A DNA stretch of 64,000 nt from Nonomuraea roseoviolacea subsp. carminata (lineage in GTDB: Bacteria > Actinomycetota > Actinomycetes > Streptosporangiales > Streptosporangiaceae): positions 7,347,001-7,411,000 of the forward strand of contig NZ_JAMZEC010000001.1 in the NCBI RefSeq assembly GCF_024172185.1, given 5' to 3'. Position 1 is the first letter of the stretch. The number at the start of each line of letters is the position of its first letter. Positions 39,093-47,477 of the stretch are shown in pieces. The notes beneath the pieces are model-generated. The model was not told the DNA's origin and made no database searches. It saw nothing but the letters and a program-made list of their open reading frames with translations. A program made the position numbers and the translations under genes.

Positions 39093-39692
39093 ATCAGCAC
39101 TGAGCCCCGCATCAACGAGCGTATCCGAGTTCCCGAGGTCCGCCTCGTGGGCCCGAACGGCGAGCAGGTCGGCATCGTCTCCATTCACGATGCCCTGAAG
39201 CTCGCCCAGGAAGCCGACCTTGACCTCGTCGAGGTCGCGGCCACGGCTCGACCGCCCGTGTGCAAGCTCATGGACTACGGCAAGTTCAAGTACGAGTCCG
39301 CGATGAAGGCGCGCGAGGCGCGCAAGAACCAGGCGCACACGATCATCAAGGAGATCAAGCTCCGGCCGAAGATCGACCCGCACGACTACGAGACCAAGAA
39401 GGGTCACGTGGTGCGGTTCCTCAAGGCGGGGGACAAGGTCAAGGTGACGATCATGTTCCGTGGTCGCGAGCAGTCCCGGCCGGAGCTCGGCTTCCGGCTG
39501 CTGCAGCGGCTGGCCGAGGACGTCCAGGAGCTCGGCTTCGTGGAGTCCCAGCCCAAGCAGGACGGCCGTAACATGATCATGGTGATCGGTCCGCACAAGA
39601 AGAAGGCCGAGGCCAAGGCCGAGAAGGCGGCGGCCAAGGCCCAGCGTGGCGAGGATGCCGCCGCAGAGGTTCCTTCCGAACAGGAAGCGTGA
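39093..39692 (+). CDS. infC: Translation initiation factor IF-3 with a probable ATC start codon
   Basis: 199 residues. Protein reads ISTEPRINERIRVPEVRLVG at the N-terminus, the conserved IF3 start, then the two-domain IF3 fold (PVCKLMDYGKFKYE; MFRGREQSRPELG) and an Ala/Glu-rich tail. No ATG, GTG or TTG lies between the ribosome site AGGAGG (39083-39088) and the protein; ATC 39093 is the only sensible start. IF3 rejects non-standard starts, and infC genes elsewhere use AUU or similar codons to sense IF3 level, so an autoregulatory ATC start is credible. An ATG at 39009 in frame would add residues from the leader hairpin. Confidence 0.9.
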   Translation: MSTEPRINERIRVPEVRLVGPNGEQVGIVSIHDALKLAQEADLDLVEVAATARPPVCKLMDYGKFKYESAMKAREARKNQAHTIIKEIKLRPKIDPHDYETKKGHVVRFLKAGDKVKVTIMFRGREQSRPELGFRLLQRLAEDVQELGFVESQPKQDGRNMIMVIGPHKKKAEAKAEKAAAKAQRGEDAAAEVPSEQEA

Positions 39693-39815
39693 CCCGCGGT
39701 AGGGGCTAGCCTTACAAGCACCCCGAGCAGCCACCAGCACGACGAACACGCCGCGACCGGGTCGGCCAGCACCGGCCCGGCCACCGGCACGACCGAATTG
39801 AGGAGAGACGGCGAC

Positions 39816-40010
39816 ATGCCGAAGATGAAGACGCACAGTGGTGCGAAGAAGCGGTTCCGGCTCACCGGCACGGGCAAGATCAAGCGTCGCCGCGCCAACC
39901 GCGCGCACTACAACGAGTGGAAGTCGTCCACGCTGACGCGCCGTCTCAAGAACGAGGTCGTCCTTTCCGACGCCGATTCCAAGAAGATCAAGAAGCTGCT
40001 CGCCAAGTAG
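39816..40010 (+). CDS. rpmI: 50S ribosomal protein L35
   Basis: 64 residues, basic: MPKMKTHSGAKKRFRLTGTG is the L35 signature, ending KKIKKLLAK. ATG 39816 was chosen over a GTG/ATG-like start six codons upstream because it matches the family. A TAGCCT hexamer at 39707-39712 may be an extra promoter for rpmI-rplT. Confidence 0.97.
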   Translation: MPKMKTHSGAKKRFRLTGTGKIKRRRANRAHYNEWKSSTLTRRLKNEVVLSDADSKKIKKLLAK

Positions 40011-40034
40011 CGCGAACCCCCGGGGAGAAGAAAC

Positions 40035-40418
40035 ATGGCACGCGTGAAGCGGGCGCTCAACGCCAAGAAGAAGCGCAAGGTCGTCCTCGAGCGGGCGGCG
40101 GGTTACCGAGGCCAGCGGTCCAGGCTGTACCGCAAGGCCAAGGAGCAGATGCTCCACTCGATGACCTATGCCTACCGCGACCGTAAGGACCGCAAGGGCG
40201 CTTTCCGTCGTCTCTGGATCCAGCGCATCAACGCCGCTGCCCGCCAGAACGGCATGACCTACAACCGCCTGATCCAGGGGCTGCGCCTGGCGGGCGTCGA
40301 GGTCGACCGCAAGATCCTGGCCGATCTCGCGGTCAACGACAGCCAGACCTTCGCCACGCTCGTCGAGGCCGCCAAGAAGGCGCTGCCGGCGAACGTGAAC
40401 GCTCCGGCCGCGAGCTGA
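40035..40418 (+). CDS. rplT: 50S ribosomal protein L20
   Basis: 127 residues. MARVKRALNAKKKRKVVLER and GYRGQRSRLYRKAKEQ are characteristic. L20 nucleates early 50S assembly and in several bacteria represses its own infC-rpmI-rplT operon; the structured infC leader here could be its target (inference). ATG 40035 follows GGGGAGAAG. Confidence 0.97.
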   Translation: MARVKRALNAKKKRKVVLERAAGYRGQRSRLYRKAKEQMLHSMTYAYRDRKDRKGAFRRLWIQRINAAARQNGMTYNRLIQGLRLAGVEVDRKILADLAVNDSQTFATLVEAAKKALPANVNAPAAS

Positions 40419-40454
40419 GACATGTGAGGGAGCCCTACCTTGGGCTCCAGCCGA

Positions 40455-40479
40455 GGGCCCACCTCACGGTGGGCCCTTT
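40455..40479 (+). terminator. Terminator after the infC-rpmI-rplT operon
   Basis: GGGCCCACC (40455-40463) pairs perfectly with GGTGGGCCC (40468-40476), loop TCAC, then TTT. A weaker hairpin (GGAGCCC/GGGCTCC, 40429-40448) lies just before it. Confidence 0.85.
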
Positions 40480-40564
40480 GCCGTATGTACGGCCACATGG
40501 ACGGCCATGAGGGCATGAATGAGCAGGCGGCGCGAGCAGCACAGTCAGGGGGAGCAGGAAGAGC

Positions 40565-41368
40565 ATGGCGGGATCCGAGCTGACCAACGTCAAGTCGCCG
40601 CGCGTGAAGGCGGCCCGGCGGCTGACCAAGCGGGCCTTCCGCGAGCAGGACCGCAAGTTCCTGGCCGAGGGCCCCCAGGCGGTGCGCGAGGCGCTGCGGC
40701 TCGACGGCGTGACGGTGGAGCTGTTCGCCACGGCCGAGGCCGAGTCGCGCCACCCCGAGATCGTCGCCGAGGCCGTCGCGCAGGACGTCCCGGTCCACCG
40801 GGCCAGCGGCGAGGTCATGGCCGAGCTGTCCCAGACCGTCACCCCGCAGGGGCTGCTGGCCGTCTGCCGGCTGGTGCACGTGCCGCTGGAGGAGGCGCTG
40901 ACCGGACAGCCCAGGCTGGTGGCGGTGCTCGCGCACGTGCGCGACCCCGGCAACGCCGGCACCGTCATGCGGGCCGCCGACGCCGCCGGCGCCGACTCCG
41001 TGATCCTCACCGACGCCTCCGTCGACCCGTACAACGGCAAGTGCGTGCGCGCGAGCGCCGGCAGCCTCTTCCACCTGCCGGTCGTGACCGGCGCCCCCGT
41101 GTCCGCCGCCGTGCGCCGGCTCAAGGAGCGCGGCCTGCGGGTCCTGGCGGCCGACGGCGCGGGCAAGCACACGCTCGACGACGTGGACCTGTCCGGCCCC
41201 ACGGCGTGGATCTTCGGCAACGAGGCGTGGGGGCTGCCCGAGGAGATCCTCGCCGAGGCCGACGACGTGGTCCGGGTGCCCATCTACGGGCAGGCCGAGA
41301 GCCTCAACCTGGCGACCGCCGCCGCCGTCTGCCTGTACGCCTCCGCCCGCGCCCAGCGCGCCACCTGA
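40565..41368 (+). CDS. SpoU/TrmH family RNA 2'-O-methyltransferase
   Basis: 267 residues. N-terminal substrate-binding region (ELTNVKSPRVKAARRLTKRA, FLAEGPQAVREAL), then the knotted SPOUT domain with its three motifs: VRDPGNAGTVMRAADAAGAD, WIFGNEAWGLPEE and YGQAESLNLATAAAV. Methylates a ribose in rRNA or tRNA; nucleotide target unknown. Conserved neighbour of rplT and pheS in actinobacteria. ATG 40565 follows CAGGAAGAG. Confidence 0.92.
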   Translation: MAGSELTNVKSPRVKAARRLTKRAFREQDRKFLAEGPQAVREALRLDGVTVELFATAEAESRHPEIVAEAVAQDVPVHRASGEVMAELSQTVTPQGLLAVCRLVHVPLEEALTGQPRLVAVLAHVRDPGNAGTVMRAADAAGADSVILTDASVDPYNGKCVRASAGSLFHLPVVTGAPVSAAVRRLKERGLRVLAADGAGKHTLDDVDLSGPTAWIFGNEAWGLPEEILAEADDVVRVPIYGQAESLNLATAAAVCLYASARAQRAT

Positions 41369-41656
41369 CCCCCCGCGACCCGGGTCCCGCGAACCCGCGA
41401 GCCCCGACCCGCGACCCGTGTTCAGCGCGCCACCTGAGGCTTCCGCGATCACCATGTGAGGCGCCCGAGGCCATCGGCCGGTCCGTCCCGTGAGAGCACA
41501 CCTGTCCCTCACGTGACGGGACGCGGGCCGGAGGGCGACCTGTCGTGGGCGCCGGCATGAACCGGCCACCCCGCAGCCATAGGCAGCCTCGCGGCGAGTC
41601 CCCTAGGCGACGGGAAACCCGCTATTGTCGGCCTTGTAGGCGGAGGAGGCGAGGTC

Positions 41657-42739
41657 GTGCACGGAGCGGACACCGGCGGTCAGGAGATCGTCCCCGCGTG
41701 CTCGATCGCCGTCGACGACCTCCCCGACGGCCTCATCGTGACCGACGGCTTCGGCCGCGTCCTCGCCGTCAACCGGGCCGCCGTCCGGCTCACCGGGGTG
41801 CCCGTCGCGCGCGCCGTGGGCAAGGACATCGACGAGGTGTTCCCGTTCCGCGACCACGACGGCCGCGAGTGGTGGAAGGCCCTCGACCCGCAGGGCGGCC
41901 TGCGCACCCGCACCCGAGCGCCCGAGCGCCCGCTGCACCTGCCGGGCGGCCAGGAGCTGCACGTCGCGGCGCGGCTGGTGCGCGAGCCCGCCCGCGGCGG
42001 CGACGTCGCGCGGGTGACGATCACGTTACGCGACGGCGGGGCCCGCGCCCGGCTGGAGCGCAGCCGCGCCGACCTGGTCTCCACGGTCGCCCACGAGCTG
42101 CGCTCGCCGCTGACCAGCGTCAAGGGCTTCACCGCGACGCTGCTGGCCAAGTGGACCCGCTTCACCGACGAGCAGAAGCGCGTCATGCTGGAGACCGTCA
42201 ACAACGACGCCGACCGCGTGACCCGGCTCATCACCGAGCTGCTCGACGTCTCCCGCATCGAGTCCGGGCGCCTGGAGGTGCGCCGCCAGGTCGTCGACGT
42301 GCCCGCGCGGGCGCGCCGCGTCGTCGCCGGGCGGGTGGCGGCGGGCGAGCCCGAGGACCGCTTCCGCCTCGTCGTGGGCGACGACCTGCCCGAGATGTGG
42401 CTCGACCAGGACAAGATCGACCAGATTCTCGGTAACCTGGTGGAGAACGCGGTGCGCCACGGCCGGGGCACCGTAACCATCGTCATCGAGTCCGTCGGAT
42501 GGGGAGTGGCCGTGTCGGTGCGCGACCAGGGTGAGGGCATCGAGCCCGAGCTGGCTCCGCGCGTCTTCCGCCAGTTCTGGCGCGGCAACAGCCGCCGCCG
42601 CGGCGGCACCGGGCTCGGCCTGTTCATCGTCAAGGGCCTGGTCGAGGCGCACGGCGGCACGATCACCGTGCAGCGGGCGCCCGAAGGCGGCGCGGAGTTC
42701 CGATTTACCGTGCCCACCGGCACGCCCGACTTCGCCTGA
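41657..42739 (+). CDS. Cytoplasmic PAS-domain sensor histidine kinase
   Basis: 360 residues without membrane helices. A PAS domain (about 15-125, DDLPDGLIVTDGFGRVLAVN) is followed by the HisKA helix with His146 in VSTVAHELRSPLTSV, and an ATPase domain with N box (LGNLVENAVRHG), G1 (VRDQGEGI) and G2 (RGGTGLGLFIVKGL). No response regulator is adjacent, so the partner is unknown; signal is probably intracellular. TATTGT (41623-41628) is a plausible -10; GTG 41657 has GGAGGAGG upstream. The 288 bp before it hold only this promoter. Confidence 0.92.
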   Translation: MHGADTGGQEIVPACSIAVDDLPDGLIVTDGFGRVLAVNRAAVRLTGVPVARAVGKDIDEVFPFRDHDGREWWKALDPQGGLRTRTRAPERPLHLPGGQELHVAARLVREPARGGDVARVTITLRDGGARARLERSRADLVSTVAHELRSPLTSVKGFTATLLAKWTRFTDEQKRVMLETVNNDADRVTRLITELLDVSRIESGRLEVRRQVVDVPARARRVVAGRVAAGEPEDRFRLVVGDDLPEMWLDQDKIDQILGNLVENAVRHGRGTVTIVIESVGWGVAVSVRDQGEGIEPELAPRVFRQFWRGNSRRRGGTGLGLFIVKGLVEAHGGTITVQRAPEGGAEFRFTVPTGTPDFA

Positions 42740-42798
42740 AGCACTTCACTCCAAGCACTTCGCCGCGAAGCGCGAGTCGGCCGGTGGGCCACCACCGT

Positions 42799-42804
42799 TA
42801 GACT
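42799..42804 (+). promoter_or_regulatory. -10 element of pheST
   Basis: TAGACT, 41 bp before the pheS start; the leader would be ~29 nt, too short for a T-box or peptide attenuator. Confidence 0.4.
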
Positions 42805-42839
42805 CTTGACCGCTCAAGCCCTGAATACGGAGCTCACTC

Positions 42840-43937
42840 TTGTCTGACTACGACCCCGTCGAGGTGACACCGTTGCATGCCGACGAGGTGTCCCGCATGG
42901 AGGCCGAGGCCCTCGACGCCATCGCCTCGGCCGGCAGCCTCGACGACCTCAAGCAGGCCCGCCTCGCGCACGCGGGCGACCGCTCGCCCATCGCCCTGGC
43001 CAACCGCGAGATCGGCGCCCTGCCGCCGGCCGCCCGCGCCGAGGCGGGCAAGCGCGTCGGCGCCGCCCGCAAGGCGATCGGCCAGGCCCTCGCCGCCCGC
43101 CAGGCCGAGCTGGAGGCCGAGCGCGACGCGCGCGTCCTCGTCGAGGAGGCCGTCGACGTCACCCTCCCCTGGGACCGGCAGCCGCGCGGCGCCCGCCACC
43201 CGCTGACCACGATGCAGGAGCGCATCGCCGACACGTTCGTCGCGATGGGCTACGAGGTGGCCGAGGGGCCCGAGCTGGAGGGCGAGTGGTTCAACTTCGA
43301 CGCCCTCAACATCGCCCAGGACCACCCGGCCCGCTCCGAGCACGACACCTTCTTCGTCGGCTCCGCCGACTCGGGCATGGTGCTGCGCACCCAGACCTCC
43401 CCGGTGCAGATCCGCGCGCTGCTCCAGCGTCCGCTGCCCGTGTACGTGATCTCCCCGGGCAAGGTGTTCCGCACCGACGAGCTCGACGCCACCCACACCC
43501 CGGTCTTCCACCAGGTCGAGGGGCTGGCGATCGACGAGGGCCTGACGATGGCCCACCTCAAGGGCACGCTCGACCGCTTCGCCGAGATCATGTTCGGCGA
43601 GGGCATCACGACCCGGTTCCGGCCCAACTACTTCCCCTTCACCGAGCCGTCGGCCGAGATGGACCTCAAGTGCTTCGTCTGCCGCGGCGCCTCGGCGGTG
43701 CCCGGCAACCCGCCCTGCCGCACCTGCAAGTCCGAGGGCTGGATCGAGTGGGGCGGCTGCGGCATGGTCAACCCGCGCGTGCTGGTCTCCTGCGGGGTCG
43801 ACCCGGCGCGCTACTCGGGGTTCGCGTTCGGCATGGGCATCGAGCGGACGCTGATGTTCCGCCACAACGCCGAGGACATGCGCGACATGGTCGAGGGAGA
43901 CGTGCGCTTCACGCTCCCGTTCGGAAGGGAGATCTGA
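42840..43937 (+). CDS. pheS: Phenylalanine-tRNA ligase alpha subunit
   Basis: 365 residues, class II catalytic subunit. N-terminal coiled-coil (to about residue 90), then LRTQTSPVQIRALL (motif 2 region), FHQVEGLAID, a four-Cys knuckle (CFVC, CRTC) and motif 3 FAFGMGIERTLMFRH. It starts with TTG at 42840, 7 nt after GGAG; no better start is available. The stop overlaps pheT by 1 bp (TGATG). Confidence 0.96.
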   Translation: MSDYDPVEVTPLHADEVSRMEAEALDAIASAGSLDDLKQARLAHAGDRSPIALANREIGALPPAARAEAGKRVGAARKAIGQALAARQAELEAERDARVLVEEAVDVTLPWDRQPRGARHPLTTMQERIADTFVAMGYEVAEGPELEGEWFNFDALNIAQDHPARSEHDTFFVGSADSGMVLRTQTSPVQIRALLQRPLPVYVISPGKVFRTDELDATHTPVFHQVEGLAIDEGLTMAHLKGTLDRFAEIMFGEGITTRFRPNYFPFTEPSAEMDLKCFVCRGASAVPGNPPCRTCKSEGWIEWGGCGMVNPRVLVSCGVDPARYSGFAFGMGIERTLMFRHNAEDMRDMVEGDVRFTLPFGREI

Positions 43938-46492
43938 TGAGGGTCCCGCTCTCCTGGCTGCGGGAGTATGTCGATCTTCCCGCCGTCACCGCGCACGAGG
44001 TGGCCGACCGGCTCACCGCGGCCGGACTCAAGCTCGAGTCCATCACCTCCTACGGTCACGACGTCAAGAACGTCGTCGTCGGCGAGGTCCTGGAGATCGA
44101 GGAGCTGACCGGGTTCAAGAAGCCGATCCGGCACTGCAAGGTCGAGACCGGCGAGGCGACGCCCCGCGAGATCGTCTGCGGCGCCACCAACTTCGTCGCC
44201 GGCGACCGCGTCCCGGTCGTGCTGCCGGGCGGCGTGCTGCCCGGCGGGTTCGAGGTCGGCGCCCGCAAGACGTACGGCCGCATGTCCGAGGGCATGATCT
44301 GCTCCGAGCGCGAGCTGGGCCTGAGCGAGGAGCACGCCGGCATCATGGTGCTGCCCGCCGACACCCCGGTGGGCGCCGACGTGGTCGAGCTGCTCGGCCT
44401 GCGCGACGACGTCATCGAGCTGGAGATCACCCCCGACATCGGCTACGCGCTGTCGATCCGGGGCGTGGCCCGCGAGGCGGCGATCGCCTTCGGCGTGCCG
44501 TTCCGCGACCCCGCCGACGTCGAGCTCCCCGAGGCGGAGGGCACGGCCTGGCCCGCCTCGATCGGCGACCCGTCCGCCTGCGACCGGTTCGTGCTGCGCG
44601 AGATCACCGGGTTCGACCCGGCCGCGCCGAGCCCGCTGTGGATGCGGACCCGTCTGGCGCGCGCCGGCATGCGGCCGGTGTCGCTGGCCGTCGACGTCAC
44701 CAACTACGTCATGCTGGAGCTCGGCCAGCCGCTGCACGCCTTCGACCGGGCCAAGCTGACCGGTGAGATCGTCGTGCGCAGGGCGCGTCCCGGCGAGCGG
44801 CTGGAGACGCTCGACCACGTGGTCCGCGACCTCGACGCCGACGACATCCTCATCACCGACCAGTCGGGCCCGCTGTCGATGGCGGGCACGATGGGCGGCC
44901 TCGACAGCGAGATCTCCGAGTCCACGACCGACATCGTCATCGAGGCGGCCCACTTCTCGGCCACCGGCATCTCCCGTGAGTCGCGCCGGCACAAGCTGGT
45001 GTCGGAGGCGTCCAAGCGCTTCGAGCGCGGCGTCGACCGCGAGCTGCCGCTGCCCGCGTCGTGGCGGGCCGTGCAGCTCCTGGCCGAGCTGGGCGGCGGC
45101 ACCCCGGGGCGCGGCGTCACCCACGCCGAGGCCGAGGCCGAGCCGCCGCGCATCGCGATCCCGGCCGGCTACCCCGGCACGGTCGCCGGTGTCCCGTACA
45201 CCAAGGAGACCGTCGTGCGCCGGCTGGAGCAGATCGGCTGCGTCGTGACCGACGGCGACGACCCTGCCGTGCGCAAGGGCGCCGTCGACCCGACCGGCGT
45301 GGTCACCGGCGGTGAGCTGGCGGCCAAGCTGGCCGTGACCGGCCCCGACATGATCACGGTGACGCCGCCGTCCTGGCGGCCCGACCTGACCGACCCCAAC
45401 GACCTGGCCGAAGAGGTCATCCGGCTGGAGGGCTACGAGCACCTGCCGTCGGTCCTGCCCAAGGCCCCGGCCGGGGCGGGGCTGACCGAGGAGCAGCGGC
45501 TGCGCAGGCGCGTCGGCCGGGCCCTGGCCGCCGCCGGGTACGTCGAGGTGCTGGCCTACCCGTTCATCGGCGAGGCCGACCTCGACCACCTCCAGCTGCC
45601 CGCCGACGACGCCCGCCGCCGGGCGGCCCGGCTGGTCAACCCGCTGGCCGACGACGAGCCGCTGCTGCGCACCACGCTGCTGCCGGGCCTGCTCAAGACG
45701 CTGGCCCGCAACGTCGGGCGCGGCTTCACCGACGTGGCCCTGTTCGAGTCCGGCGCGGTCTACCGGCCGCGTGAGGACGCCCCGGCCGTCGCCCCGACGC
45801 CCGGCGTGGACCGCCGGCCGGCGGAGGAGGAGCTGGCGGCCATCGAGGCCGCGCTGCCCGAGCAGCCGCGCCGCGTCGCGGTCGTGCTGGCCGGGGAGTT
45901 CGACCGCTCCGGATGGTGGGGTCGCGGCCGGCAGGAGTGCTGGGCCGACGCCGTGCAGGCCGCCCGGCTCGTCGCCGCGGAGGCCGGGATCGAGCTGTCG
46001 GTGGTCGCCGACCAGCACGAGCCGTGGCACCCGGGCCGGTGCGCCGCCCTCTACGTGGGCGACACGCTCGTCGGCCACGCCGGCGAGCTGCACCCGCGCG
46101 TGATCGAGGCGTACGGCCTGCCGCCGCGCTCCTCGGCCATGGAGCTGGAGCTGTCGCGCCTGGAGGCGGTGCTGCCGGGCCCGGTGGACGCGCCGCGGGT
46201 GTCGGCCTATCCGGTGGCGACGCAGGACGTGGCGCTCATCGTGCCCGACTTCACGCCGGAGGCCGACGTGGCTGCGGCGCTGCGCGACGGCGCGGGCGAG
46301 CTGCTGGAGTCGATCCGGCTGTTCGACGTCTACACCGGTGAGCAGGTGGGGGAGGGGCACAAGTCGCTGGCGTACACGCTGCGCTTCCGCGCCCCCGACC
46401 GCACGCTGACGGTCGAGGAGACGACGGCGGCGCGTGACGCGGCGGTGGCGATGGCGGCCGACCGCGTGGGGGCCCAGCTCCGCGGGGCCTGA
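43937..46492 (+). CDS. pheT: Phenylalanine-tRNA ligase beta subunit
   Basis: 851 residues. Begins MRVPLSWLREYVDLP; contains the tRNA-binding (EMAP-like) domain (VVVGEVLEIEELTGFKKP), B3/B4 editing domain, B5, and the C-terminal ferredoxin-like anticodon-binding domain (YPVATQDVALIVPD). Forms the alpha2-beta2 enzyme with PheS and edits Tyr-tRNA-Phe. A strong bidirectional terminator follows 8 bp after the stop. Confidence 0.97.
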   Translation: MRVPLSWLREYVDLPAVTAHEVADRLTAAGLKLESITSYGHDVKNVVVGEVLEIEELTGFKKPIRHCKVETGEATPREIVCGATNFVAGDRVPVVLPGGVLPGGFEVGARKTYGRMSEGMICSERELGLSEEHAGIMVLPADTPVGADVVELLGLRDDVIELEITPDIGYALSIRGVAREAAIAFGVPFRDPADVELPEAEGTAWPASIGDPSACDRFVLREITGFDPAAPSPLWMRTRLARAGMRPVSLAVDVTNYVMLELGQPLHAFDRAKLTGEIVVRRARPGERLETLDHVVRDLDADDILITDQSGPLSMAGTMGGLDSEISESTTDIVIEAAHFSATGISRESRRHKLVSEASKRFERGVDRELPLPASWRAVQLLAELGGGTPGRGVTHAEAEAEPPRIAIPAGYPGTVAGVPYTKETVVRRLEQIGCVVTDGDDPAVRKGAVDPTGVVTGGELAAKLAVTGPDMITVTPPSWRPDLTDPNDLAEEVIRLEGYEHLPSVLPKAPAGAGLTEEQRLRRRVGRALAAAGYVEVLAYPFIGEADLDHLQLPADDARRRAARLVNPLADDEPLLRTTLLPGLLKTLARNVGRGFTDVALFESGAVYRPREDAPAVAPTPGVDRRPAEEELAAIEAALPEQPRRVAVVLAGEFDRSGWWGRGRQECWADAVQAARLVAAEAGIELSVVADQHEPWHPGRCAALYVGDTLVGHAGELHPRVIEAYGLPPRSSAMELELSRLEAVLPGPVDAPRVSAYPVATQDVALIVPDFTPEADVAAALRDGAGELLESIRLFDVYTGEQVGEGHKSLAYTLRFRAPDRTLTVEETTAARDAAVAMAADRVGAQLRGA

Positions 46493-46500
46493 CCTCGGAC

Positions 46501-46542
46501 ACGGCGAAGGGCCCGGTACTGCGGTACCGGGCCCTTCGCCGT
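46501..46542. terminator. Bidirectional terminator between pheT and the Uma2 gene
   Basis: A perfect 19-bp stem (46501-46519 with 46524-46542) and a TGCG loop, fitted in the 55 bp between the two convergent stops. It can serve both strands. Confidence 0.85.
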
Positions 46543-46547
46543 GCGCG

Positions 46548-47150
46548 TCAGATCCGTTCGATCTCGGTGAGGTCGATGTCGATGTCGAACGGGACTGTCA
46601 GCTTGAGGCGGTCGTGGAAGATGCCGGTGGGCACATAGGTGCGCGTGGCCGGATCGAGTTCGTAGACGTAGACGACAGGCTTCTCGTCGTTTTCTTCGAC
46701 CCGCCAGAAGTGCGGGATTTCGGCCTCGGCGTAGAGCACGGGCTTACGCTCCCGGTCACGTCTGCGGGACTCCGGGGACATGACCTCGACGGCGAGGATG
46801 ACATCCCTGCCGTGATAATAGGTGGCGTTGAGCTGCGTGACGGCGCTCGGAATGACGATGAGGTCCGGCTCCGGTCGCTGATCCGGCCCCAGCGTGACGC
46901 TCATCTCACGCCGGACGCGATAGTTTGCCGGCGCTGCTCCTCGCAACTCGCTGTGGAGGAGAAACAGCATCGAGGTGTGGAAGTCTCGCTGGGGGCTCAC
47001 GAAGACCAAGCTTCCATCAATCAACTCTGTGTGCGCAGGCAAATCCGGAATGTGATCGAGGTCCTCGGCCTTGAAGCCTCCCGGAGGCGGGAAGGCCCAG
47101 TCGGGTAGCGAACGTGGTTCCATCTCCAGGCTCACCGCTTCTGCCGTCAT
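46548..47150 (-). CDS. Uma2-family (DUF820) PD-(D/E)xK nuclease-like protein
   Basis: 200 residues. The Uma2 core is present: HTELIDGSLVFVSPQ, RPEPDLIVIPSAV with the catalytic Asp, and VILAVEVMSPESRRRD with the Glu, then the YAEAEIPHFWRV and YVYEL segments typical of the family. Uma2 genes are often many-copied in actinomycetes and cyanobacteria and their physiological role is unknown. Lower GC than the flanks. TACCGT on the minus strand (47157-47162) would start transcription exactly at ATG 47150, so a leaderless mRNA is likely. Confidence 0.85.
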   Translation of the reverse strand: MTAEAVSLEMEPRSLPDWAFPPPGGFKAEDLDHIPDLPAHTELIDGSLVFVSPQRDFHTSMLFLLHSELRGAAPANYRVRREMSVTLGPDQRPEPDLIVIPSAVTQLNATYYHGRDVILAVEVMSPESRRRDRERKPVLYAEAEIPHFWRVEENDEKPVVYVYELDPATRTYVPTGIFHDRLKLTVPFDIDIDLTEIERI

Positions 47151-47237
47151 GGTCCTACGGTAACAACCTAGCGGGTTCACGGTCAGTAAACCCAGCAACA
47201 CGCGGCGTTTGATAGATCTACGGCACAATGCCATGTC

Positions 47238-47471
47238 ATGAGGCAGTTGCTGGTGTTCGCCGAGCGGGACGACGCCGAGGAGGTCGCCGAGACGCTGGGC
47301 GAATGGTTCCCCGAGCTCGGCGTCCCCCGCGTCGTGCGCGAGACCCTGGCCGGGGAGGACGACGCCGAGGACGCGCAGTGGCTCGTCGTGGCCGAAGGGC
47401 TGGACCGAGCACAATGGGAGCGGGTCGACGCGCTGGTGGAGGAGTACGACGGGTGGCGCGAGAGCGGGTGA
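47238..47471 (+). CDS. Small acidic protein of unknown function
   Basis: 77 residues, strongly acidic (MRQLLVFAERDDAEEVAETL, then LAGEDDAEDAQWLVVAEGLD), no helix in the membrane and no recognised domain. It reads as a compact alpha/beta fold with an MRQLLVFA first strand. ATG 47238 lacks a ribosome site; CACAAT (47224-47229) would begin the transcript 2 nt before the ATG. Coding bias is good and it fits between its neighbours, so I take it as real. Confidence 0.65.
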   Translation: MRQLLVFAERDDAEEVAETLGEWFPELGVPRVVRETLAGEDDAEDAQWLVVAEGLDRAQWERVDALVEEYDGWRESG

Positions 47472-47477
47472 CGTCGC

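Noticed and set aside
42740..42839. T-box or leader-peptide attenuator before pheST, and T-boxes before hisS, alaS and tyrS
   Set aside because: Leaders are only about 30 nt or absent and hold no T-box core sequence.
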